DNA of 64,000 bases from Pyrenula massariospora (lineage: Eukaryota; Ascomycota; Eurotiomycetes; Pyrenulales; Pyrenulaceae): assembly GCA_021030905.1 (NCBI GenBank), contig JAGFMI010000018.1, forward strand, positions 620,001 to 684,000, read 5' to 3'. The notes beneath the pieces were generated by a model. The model ran no database searches, was not told where the DNA came from, and saw only the letters and a list, made by a program, of their open reading frames with translations. Shown piece by piece: positions 55,351 through 64,000 of this stretch. Within the stretch, counting starts at the first letter, position 1. The number at the start of each line of letters is the position of its first letter. The translations under genes and the position numbers were made by a program.

Positions 55351-57897
55351 ATGAGCGCAAAGAGGCGAGCTGCCGCAGCAGTATCCCCCGACACCGAAAC
55401 CCCCAGTGCAAAGCGCCAGAAGACCGTTGTAAGTCATCATTCACCTTTCTGAGCCGCTGGCTACCTATGCATCACGTCCCCGTCTTCTTGATAAAGCCTC
55501 AGCGGCTTCGCGACTAGCCAGGCCATGATGAAGGGAGAATGTGTTCAACGCTACCTAGTCATCACAAGAATCAGACATATGATCTCGTTGTCCTGCCATG
55601 GTTGCGTTCATCCCACGCCCTTGGCTCGCAACATCACACTCCCGCAGTTGCACTTTCCTTGGACCATTTCGCTAATTAGTCCGGAAATACAAAGGAGGAT
55701 GGCATGCCATCAGTTGAGACCTCTGAAACAACCACTACACTCGGCCTTAAATTGGTCAAGATGCTCAAAAACTCATGCGACAAAAGGTTCGACTTCACAG
55801 CCACTGTTTGGTTACTTTGCTTGGTTTGGGGGGTTTTCCCACGCTGAATCAGCCGTTAACGTGATTCATCTGCAGTGGTCGACTTGTAGCCACCCAATTT
55901 CTGGCTCTTCCAGACAAGGTATGCTGCAATATTATACTCTAGATTTAAAATAAAGCTAAACTTCTCCGCCAGAGACGATTGCCAGATTACTTTGCGAAGA
56001 TCGCTGCGCCGATAGCCATCGACCAGATTGAAGTACGCCACCCAGCGTCCCTGTGTTTTCCTCGAGGCCAACATACATTGGAGGGTATTCATTGTAGAAC
56101 AAAACGATTACCCTTTCCGACCATAAATAGAGAGAAAGCCAAGACCTGATCATCAGATGCTAATAGGGACATAGGAGAAGTTGAATAATGGGCAATACGA
56201 GAACCTTGACGCTGTTGATGCGGACTTCAAGCGTCTGATACAGAATGCAAAAGATTATAACGAGCGAAAGTCCGAGATCGTGGAGGATGCAGAGCGCATT
56301 AGAAAAGCAATATCAAATTTTATGCCCCGTTTCAACCCTCGTTACAAAGACCGAAATACGAGACCGGGCGGAACCCCTGCTTCCAGAACACTATCTAGCA
56401 GCAAATCGATCCCAAAAGTAACAAAGTCCCGCGATGTAGATACCGATAGTGAGAACAAGCCGAAAAGTCTCAAGTTGAGGCTCACCAACAAGCGTGCCTT
56501 AAGTCTAACTCCAACGGTTGACGAATCTTCGAGCTCGGCCTTCGCTAATGATGACCTACAATCCGCTCAAGAGAGGATTCTCGAAGAAATCGTTCAGCTA
56601 AGGGACGCAAAGTAAGCTGACCGTGAACCCGATCGCGTGCAAAGCACTAACTGAGCTAGCGGAGATGAAATTGCGCTGAACTTCTTAGAGCTGCCCAATA
56701 AACGTCAGTACCCAGAATACTATAGCCAGATCTCACACCCCGTATCTTTATATGGCATCCAGAGGAGCGTCCATGGTAAGACACAATTACAGAGCTGGGA
56801 ACAGTTTAGAAAGGAAATGAGCTACATATGGACCAATGCAAAATTCTATAATCAAGACGAGTCAGTCATTTTCCAAGAAGCCGAAAAAATAGAGGTAAGA
56901 GAATGTCCCAGCCTTCGATTTCAGCATTTGCTAATTTTATAGAAATTCTTCGATCTACGCTTTGCTGAGGCCCGAATCCATGTGAAGGATGGGACTGAAG
57001 GAAATGATGCAGGAGCGCCGAAGCTGAAGATTAATTTGAAGCCTCCCTCCTCATCTTCAGCTGGCGTTGCTGTCGATAATGAAGCATTGCGAAGACAGCA
57101 AGATCTCGTAAGAGCAGGATCATCGAAGACCCCATTCTCAGCTTCCGATCCAAATGGTAACACCCCAAACCTTACGAAAGCGGAGTCTCAGAGCACGCCC
57201 AGTGTGTCTGCTGCTTCTCCGGCTCCTCAAAGCTCCACCGTCAAGGTTGAACCGAAAAGTGTTCCATCCCCCATGCCAGGAAATGCCACGCTGGCCACTC
57301 AAACAGCATCGGTTGGGCAGTCTTCAACGCCTGTACCTCCAAACCCCGTCACTATGCCGCCGCCAAAAATGCCGACTCCGCAGCCTTATTCACGGCCGGT
57401 TGCTCCGCCGGTCACTTCTGCCCTCGATTCGAAGTTCAGAAAGCCGGGTAAAGGTACGCTATTGTTGGTGGTTTCCGTCGCCTCGCTAACGAATGTAAGG
57501 ATTAAACGACGCCCTCATTGCCAATGTCAGAGTCTCGACACATCCTAACATCAATCTCAAAAGCCACTTCCGTATCGATGTTCCCGCAGACAGCAGAAGA
57601 ACTCAGCAATCCTTTACATTGAGCCTCCCTCATTCACATTATTATCTCAGCTTAGAGGTGAACCTGTCAAAGCACGCCTCGTCCCGGGTGCTTCGACTTA
57701 TTGTTAGTCGTAACGGGGAGAAAATCAACGCTTCCGATGGGTCGAACAAATATGGCTTCCGTATTTTCCCAGGAATTAACACAATCTCTGTGGAAACTAT
57801 TGCTGGACCTATGATTGGCATTATGCCGACGAGCAAACTGCCAACCGATCAGGTCGACTTCGAAAAGTTCGTGTTCTTCGTCCATCTTCTTGGCTAA
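55351..57897 (+). CDS. rsc4: Rsc4-like double-bromodomain subunit of the RSC chromatin remodeller
   Basis: Eight exons: 55351-55428, 55695-55786, 55876-55918, 55973-56032, 56175-56611, 56660-56894, 56943-57453 and 57500-57897; 617 aa. After a basic N-terminus (MSAKRRAAAAVSPDTE) comes bromodomain 1, spread over exons 2-5 (RLVATQFLALPDKRRLPDYF, IAIDQIEEKLNNGQYENLD, AKDYNERKSEI). Bromodomain 2 is in exon 6 (LPNKRQYPEYYSQISHPVSL, WTNAKFYNQDESVIFQEA). A Pro/Ser/Gln linker follows, then the C-terminal Rsc4 beta domain ending FEKFVFFVHLLG. Two acetyl-lysine readers fit nucleosome binding. Introns 1 (266 nt) and 4 (142 nt) are long for this genome, so only exon 5 and later parts stand out. Confidence 0.9.
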
Positions 57898-59144
57898 CAA
57901 GTAAGAGAGAAGATCTATCGAGATTTAGCATCCGAGCGTCTTACGATATTCTAGCACTTATGTCTAGAATCAGGCTTTTCACTTGCCTAGGCCACACCAC
58001 TCCTCGTCTATCTTCTACTTCAGCAGAATCTACCCAACCGAGCGACAATGATAGCCTCCCTTTACCTACAAGATGCTCTTTGAGCCTCTATCAGCGCACA
58101 ACCAAATACCTGGACTCCTCGGACTTCTTGAGATTTCAGCCCAATTATGTCTAATAGCATTTCTGGTTTGCTTCGTGACGTCCGATCACTCTCAGGTAGA
58201 AGTTGGGGGGAAAGCGAGCCTGGCTGGAATTTTCTGTGACCTTCCTACCGGCATCAAGATCTCCGCCGATTCAGTGCGAAGTTCAAGGGGGGAGACCTCC
58301 ATAATGAGTGTCCAGTGTTGATGGACGTTGTGTGGACCTATCGCAGGGGAAGTTGTACCTAACAGGATATGTCTAAGGCTCCTCAGGCTTCGATATCATG
58401 GAGAATATGGTTGCACGATGGCAATCACATACATTCTTATTCTGGCAGTATTGTGGTAATATCCCCTTATTTTTTTCAATGGTTTGATTCCACTCCTATC
58501 CCTTGCTACTTAGCACCCAAGATGTCACATGACTTAATGAAGACCACATCACGATGATCTAATGTATCAGCTCCTCGGCTAGTTCTCAGAAATCTCAAGT
58601 TTTCAAAATGTTGAAAGAATTTGCTCATCTTCCGTATCAAAGGTTATCAAGTGTTGTCCCCTAACTAAAACCCCATGACAGAGAAATCGGGCCGCTCTAA
58701 TGAGCAACCCGGCAGCAGCATCCGTCCCAGGCTAGCGCCGCCCTGTTAGGGAAGCTATGCGCGGGAAATGTTTTCAGGGGCGGGAAGAGGGTCTCGTGGG
58801 GGCGAGAGAGCCTCGTCATCGTATCACAGTCCAGGAACATCAAACAGCTACTGCCAACCAGACTTCCAAAAAATTGCTTGTTTCTTTTGCTTCTGCATGC
58901 TATGTATGCAGTCAATGGTTACACAACATCCTTGACTCTGCCCTCATTTGCAATGATCGGCTGGGAATGAAGGATTTTTTGAGACTTCATAAGCTTGGCT
59001 CACTTTCCCTCTTCCCGCTCTTCCCTTTCTCTGTCTGCCAGACTCGATGCCAGACCAAATTTCCGTGCCCTATACACCAAGAGCGCCTTCTACTACGGCT
59101 CTCTAATTACTTGCACTGCGTGTATTAAGGCATCAATTGACGCA
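57898..59144. other. Intergenic between rsc4-like gene and CFEM-like gene
   Basis: About 1.25 kb, promoter side of the membrane protein gene. Short plus-strand frames have no domain; CT-rich tracts near 59000-59040 suggest the core promoter. Confidence 0.5.
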
Positions 59145-60077
59145 ATGGCAGCGAGAACCCAGATTGTCGTGCTAATCCTGCTGTTGCTCTCACCCTTGTC
59201 CGTTTTGGCCAGCAACTCAATTGTACCCACTGCAAACTTCATTGACACTATCGCTGGCTACTCCCAACTCTCGAAGTGCGCGGAAGATGTTCTCAGCACC
59301 ATCGTCAGAGCTCAATTTAGCGGGTGCGGTGACAATCGTGCAATGACTAGCTACACATGCTTCTGTACCGACAGCAGCTCCTTCTTTAGTCAGGAGATCT
59401 CCTCGGTGGTTCTACAATCTTGTGCAACTTCGTCGCCAGCAGCACAGGCTTCTAGCGCAGTGTCGATATTTAATGGCTACTGCGCTCTAGGGGTTGAGGC
59501 GGGTTTGTCAGGCACAGGTAGGCGTCGATGTTGTTCCTGAGCTTCCTCCGTACTAAGCGTCTCTGAAATAGACTCTTCACCTACGTCAAGTACAGGTGCA
59601 GCTCCCGGTGCAAGCGCGCCAACGACCACAGCCGGTCAGACAGCCGTATCGACGCTGATTATTACGACGTCTGCCCTCGGTGCGTCTCCGACGTCTTCGG
59701 GTTCTCCGAATTCCAAGTCTTCGGACGATTCGCGAACGGCCGCCATTGCAGCTGGCGTTGCCGTTCCTGTTGGTGTTCTTGGTCTTGCATTTATAGGCTA
59801 TTTAGTGTACCGCGAGCGGCGATCTGGGAAAAGACAGCCTCGTTCTAGCCCAGTGGAGAAGGAAGTTTCGACAGAAGAACGAGGGCGTGTGGAGGAGATG
59901 CCTGCACGAAGCGTAGTCCCAGAGCTGCTGGCAAAGGAGAAAACCGTGCCGGAACTTGGTGAGAGTGACAGGTCTGAATTAAATAAAGAGTTTGTGCCAG
60001 AACTGGATGGGATGAATTTTTCTGAGCTGGAGTCATGTGGAACATACGAAACTGACCGAGCCGCATCGAAGAGATGA
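59145..60077 (+). CDS. CFEM-like single-pass cell-surface protein
   Basis: Exons 59145-59517 and 59572-60077 over a 54-nt intron; 292 aa. A signal peptide (VVLILLLLSPLSVLA) is followed by an extracellular domain of about 95 residues with six cysteines (LSKCAEDVL, SGCGD, TCFCTDSS, VLQSCA, NGYCALG). This is the spacing of a CFEM-type domain, but the usual number is eight. A Ser/Thr-rich stalk leads to one membrane helix (IAAGVAVPVGVLGLAFIGY) and a cytosolic tail of about 90 residues rich in Glu. The layout is that of fungal wall-sensing or haem/surface proteins; the ligand is unknown. Confidence 0.82.
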
Positions 60078-60188
60078 ACTGGCTTCTCCATCTTAAATCA
60101 TCTAGAAGCATGGATATTACTCATTTCATTCAAGAAAGATTGAGCAATCGATAATTTAGATGAGGAGAATTGTTGCACCTAATCAAGT

Positions 60189-61244
60189 CTATGATGCGTC
60201 AAATTCGCGATGCTTCTTCTCACACCACTCCCAAAACTTTTTCGGCGCACCTTGCCCTCCTTCTTCCTCAGGTACCATCGCCTTCACTATGTCCTTTCGA
60301 GGATACCATTCGTGGATTCTTCCCCAGGGGATAAGAAAAGAACCATTCTTCTCCATAGTGACGTCAGGCGAGAGTCCAGCATACAATTCTGTGTAAGCGC
60401 CCTGTTTCGGTGGATGCAAGATGAACTTGACGAAGAACATGAGCAGCTTTGACGTCCCATTGAACATATTGGTCTGCAGGTTTCCAGGGTTCTGAGTAAC
60501 GCTTATCATGGCCCCGTCGCCAGTTCCATATCGACGTGCCCATTCCGCTGCAAGGAACCAGTTGCCGGCCTTGGTGGCTGCGTAGTTTTCTACAGGGTCT
60601 TTAACACCCGTCTCAAGGGAATCAAAATCAACGCCGCCGTTGGGTGATGAAGCTTCTACCAGGAGACTGCTGGCCCAGACTACGCGCACCTTGTCGGGTG
60701 AAGAAGCCTTGACGGCAGCTCGTAATTGGGGCAGCAGCAGTTTGGAGAACAGCAGCGGCGCGACGCAGTGCATCCCCATTAACGCGTCGGTGCCTTGGAC
60801 TGTCTTTGAGTCTTTTGGAATGGCCAGGGGACCGACTCCGGCGTTATTCCAGAGAACATCAAGTCTGGATTCCTTCGATGAAAAAGTCGCCGCGGCCTCC
60901 TTGACGCTGGCGAGGTCGTTCAGATCCAGCGACAGAAAGACCAATTTGCCCGGGGATGTCGGCGCGGGCGTTTTTGATGTAATAGCTTTGATCGCCGCTT
61001 CAGCACGGTCCTACGACATGTTAACGCCTACTTTGAGACTCGAATTGCTTCTCATAATGACCTTTGATCGCGCGCCCATGTAGACGGTGGCGCCAGTGCC
61101 ATACAACATTTTGCATAGCTCAAATCCCACACCAGCATTTCCGCCGGTCACGATAAAGACCCGTCCAGCTTGCGAAGGCACATCAGCCTCCGTGAAGGCG
61201 GCCTTGGGCGGAAAATACTGCGTCCATGCACTCCACAGCGCCAT
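60189..61244 (-). CDS. Short-chain dehydrogenase/reductase, retinol-dehydrogenase-like
   Basis: Exons 61062-61244 and 60189-61010 over a 51-nt intron with a GTCATT donor; 334 aa. NAD(P) motif TGGNAGVGFELCKML, then NNAGVG, Ser in VVWASSLLVEA and YAATK with intact Tyr and Lys. The N-terminus (MALWSAWTQYFPPKAAFTEAD) and the length match the fungal retinol-dehydrogenase-like SDR subfamily; substrate unknown. Divergent from a secreted FAD oxidase with 886 bp between starts, so the two could be co-expressed. The active-site set is complete, unlike that of the SDR-like protein at 3.3-4.3 kb. Confidence 0.9.
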
Positions 61245-62130
61245 GATGAGGGCAGATGTCCGGTCCGATCAGTCAATTGCGGGAAACACGAGGGAGGCAG
61301 TTTAAATGCTCCGTCGTCGAGATAAAGTGTAAGAGCCAGCGGTCTGGATCTATGGGCATAACGACACCGGCGTTGAAAGCATGTATGTGGCGTCAAACTT
61401 TTTTAGGACGAAGGGGCCATTTTGGGAGACTTCTGCTTCAGGGGCAGCTTTTGGTCAGCTTGCGTCAGATTGTGCTGCATAAGGTATAGATGGAGACCGC
61501 CTGACTAGGTTCCCAATCCGAGCAACAACGCCCCATGTTTTGCGTGACCTCGGTGAAAGGCGTAAAGACGTTTTCTCTCGACAAGGCTGATCATCGCATT
61601 TGTCTGATCGGCCAAGTTCGCCTGTGCAACCATCAAAGGGCATCGTGGCTCGTGGCCAGGCGTAGGAGGAGTGATGAGTGAGCCAGTTACACGGACCTTT
61701 GCCTAAATAGTCACGTAAGCCTCTGATTTCCGCACCCGCCGGCAACCGAGTATTAATCTTCCAACCTCAGCCGCATCTGTCGGTGACCAAGAAAGAGCAT
61801 CTAAAGTCGAGGAAGGCCCGACGGGGATGTTACTGCGCCTGCACATGCTGCATTCCACTGTCCTACCTTCCGACAGTGGTGGTTGCTCCTCCTGCCTGAA
61901 ATACCGCCCCTGAAGGTGATGGTTTCCTTCACCTCAACCCAGTAGGTCATCATTTTCACTTCATCTTCGAGAATTGGCAATCGATCCCTAGAGGAAGGTG
62001 CATATGTGACCGTCTCGCTTCCCCAAAATCCGCCTCCCGCCCACATCGAGGTATTAATTTCAAGAGTAAGTAAGGGAAAGAATCAACAGTACAATCTCAT
62101 TTGGTCCTGCTTCTGTTTCTTTAGCAATCA
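61245..62130. promoter_or_regulatory. Divergent region between SDR and FAD oxidase genes
   Basis: 886 bp, both promoters. No gene, repeat or nameable motif. Confidence 0.5.
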
Positions 62131-63910
62131 ATGCCTGTATCTCGCCTAGTCCTTGCTGTGGTCGCCTGGCTTGGCATGAGCAAGCCTTCCAAAGGAAATC
62201 TCGCTGCAAACTCCACTTGTCGTTGCATGCCCGGAGACTTATGCTGGCCCTCTGCAGATGTTTGGAAGGCACTGAACGATACTGTCGGAGGAAGGTTAAT
62301 CGCTACCGTCCCACTGGGCTCTCCCTGCCACGATCCGACACATAATGCCCAGGCATGTAGCAAACTTCAGGCAGTGTGGCCAAGGGTAGAGACCAAGTAC
62401 GTGGAATATAAAGCGCAGAGTTGGGATTCGGCTAACAGACCCTTGATGAAGCTTTCCGTCTTCATACTCAGTCTGGCCGCCTCTTTTCCGGGGCAACACA
62501 TGCCTGCCCTACACACCGCAAAGCTCACCGTGCACAGTTGGCAAAAACATTCGGTACGCCATCAATATATCTTCAACGGCGGATATTGCTGCGGGTCTGG
62601 AATTCGTGCATCAGCATAACATACGACTTGTCATCAAAAACACTGGCCACGACCTTATGGGCAAGTCAGCAGGTGCAGGTGGTCTGGGAATATGGACACA
62701 CTCCCTCAAGGACATTTCTACCTTAAACTACAGCGCGTCTTGCTATACTGGCCCTGCTGTGAAGGTAGGCGCCGGGGTGGAGGCGTGGGAGGCAATCAAA
62801 GCCGCTGCAGCATCTGGTCTGAGGGTTCTGACTGGCTCGTGTGCTGGCGTCGGTATCGCCGGCGGATTTGCTCAAGGTGGTGGGCACTCTCCACTTAGCT
62901 CCACCTACGGCCTTGCTGCAGACAATGTACTTGAGTGGGAGGTGGTGACTGCTGGAGGCAAGGTTGTCGTTGCTTCACCCACAGAAAACGCTGATCTGTA
63001 CTGGGCCCTTACGGGAGGAGGCGGATCCACCTTTGGAGTCGTCTATTCGATGACGATGCGAGCCTGGCCAGATGGTCCAGTTGCCGGTGCATCACTTACG
63101 CTGGTCTCGACAAGAAACCCTTCCGATAGAAAAATCGCATCTGCTGTCCGGTCTTTTCATACTCACCTCCCTTCTTGGACCTCCGTCGGTGCAACGACTG
63201 CCCATCTAATCGGTAAAAACAGCTTCCAGCTCTACCCTCTGACCTGGCCGGATCATACTGATAGTCAGACCAGGGCCCTAATCAGCGGTTGGCAGCGTGA
63301 TCTTAACTATCTGGGAATTCCCTACAATCTCAGCGTTACCGTGTTCTCAACATTCTTGGAACACTATGCACACTACTTTGGGCCCCTTCCATATGGCTTC
63401 CCATGGCTGACACAGGTCCAAGGTGGCAGACTTGTGCCAACAGCCACGACCGAAGGCAACCTCGACAAACTCATATCTGCCATCATGAACATCACTAAAA
63501 CTGGCAAATTTCAGATCCTCGGCAACGGCATGAATGTCTCGCACACGGCTAAGGCGGTGTCTAACAACGCCGTACTCCCAGCCTGGCGCTCCTCGGCCTA
63601 CAACTTGGTGGCGCTTTCCGAATGGAACTGGAATGCGTCGTGGGCGGATAATTTAGCAGCCCAAGACCAAATCACAAATTCGATCGACCCGCTGCTCCAC
63701 AGCATTATGCCTGACAGCGGGGCGTACCTGAGCGAGGCGAATCCGTATCAGAAGGCGTGGAAGGAGGACTTTTACGGGAGGAATTACCATCTTCTGGAAC
63801 GCATTAAAGCGAAGTGGGATCCTAATGATGTGTTCTACGCGACAACGGCGGTGGGAAGTGACGAGTGGACAGAGGACCCGATGGATGGCAGGCTTTGCAG
63901 GGTTAGATGA
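62131..63910 (+). CDS. Secreted FAD-linked oxidase, berberine-bridge-enzyme-like
   Basis: Exons 62131-62396 and 62452-63910 over a 55-nt intron with a GTACGT donor; 574 aa. The splice restores the family sequence RVETNFPSSYSVWPPLFRGN, then TPQSSPCTVG. A signal peptide (LVLAVVAWLGMS) precedes CMPGDLCWPS, the usual start of these oxidases. The FAD site has LVIKNTGHDLMG with the flavin-linking His; TGSCAGVGIAGGFAQGGGHS supplies the second loop. The C-terminus is NDVFYATTAVGSDEW, the family's BBE motif region. Members oxidise alcohols, sugars or secondary metabolites; substrate not predictable. Confidence 0.92.
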
Positions 63911-64000
63911 TGATGAGAAAGCAGCGTTGGTACTGTATAGTCGGGTTTCGAAGAGAAGATGCGAGGCACTTTCTATACATTGATTTTACTGGACAAAGCG
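63911..64000. other. 3' flank at window end
   Basis: 90 bp after the oxidase stop; nothing recognised. Confidence 0.5.

Noticed and set aside
60189-63910. Secondary-metabolite gene cluster
   Set aside because: Only two redox genes; no synthase, transporter or pathway regulator adjacent in the window.

Overview
The window is nuclear DNA of a filamentous ascomycete (Pezizomycotina). The evidence is dense genes on both strands, many introns of about 45-60 nt with GT..AG ends, CT-rich leaders, fungal-specific families (Zn2Cys6 and C2H2 regulators, a cutinase-fold acetylxylan esterase with a CBM1 domain, a small cysteine-rich secreted protein) and ascomycete-type core genes. I cannot place it below subphylum. 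No rRNA, tRNA, CRISPR, transposase or retroelement was recognised.

Layout. 0-12.7 kb: dapB (vacuolar dipeptidyl aminopeptidase), an SDR-like protein with degenerate catalytic motifs, sdh1 (mitochondrial complex II), then rpt1 (19S proteasome ATPase) divergent from cct4 (TRiC chaperonin), and an Ipa1/UBE3D-like E3. 12.7-15.6 kb: no intact gene, but a run of protein-like plus-strand segments that look like a decayed or very intron-rich gene. 15.6-25.3 kb: PI-specific phospholipase C divergent from a small cupin, a ZIP zinc transporter, acetoacetyl-CoA thiolase (erg10), and the acetylxylan esterase. 25.3-30.5 kb: 5.2 kb without a gene, in front of a seven-exon Zn2Cys6 regulator. 34.5-41.1 kb: cdc26 (APC/C), an unnamed mitochondrial-type protein, rrf1 (mitochondrial ribosome recycling), ssb (ribosome-associated Hsp70). 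41.9-50 kb: a C2H2 protein, a repeat-containing fungal protein, a secreted cysteine-rich protein. 50-64 kb: rad17 (checkpoint clamp loader), a DsbA/thioredoxin-fold protein, cks1, an Rsc4-like double bromodomain protein, a CFEM-like membrane protein, and a divergent pair of an SDR and a secreted FAD oxidase.

Most genes are unrelated housekeeping genes. Proteostasis is prominent (proteasome base, TRiC, Ssb, E3 ligase, APC/C), and three genes touch the cell cycle (cdc26, cks1, rad17), but spacing and strand do not suggest a biosynthetic cluster.

The most striking non-coding signal is a family of about 100-bp inverted-repeat (MITE-like) elements: five clear copies and one divergent relative. 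Every copy lies about 140-460 bp upstream of a start codon: sdh1, the ZIP transporter, rrf1 (two copies inside a tandem duplication) and ssb (two). They share long termini containing GTGTCAGAAGTCGTGGCGC and lie in either orientation. No transposase that could move them is present in the window.
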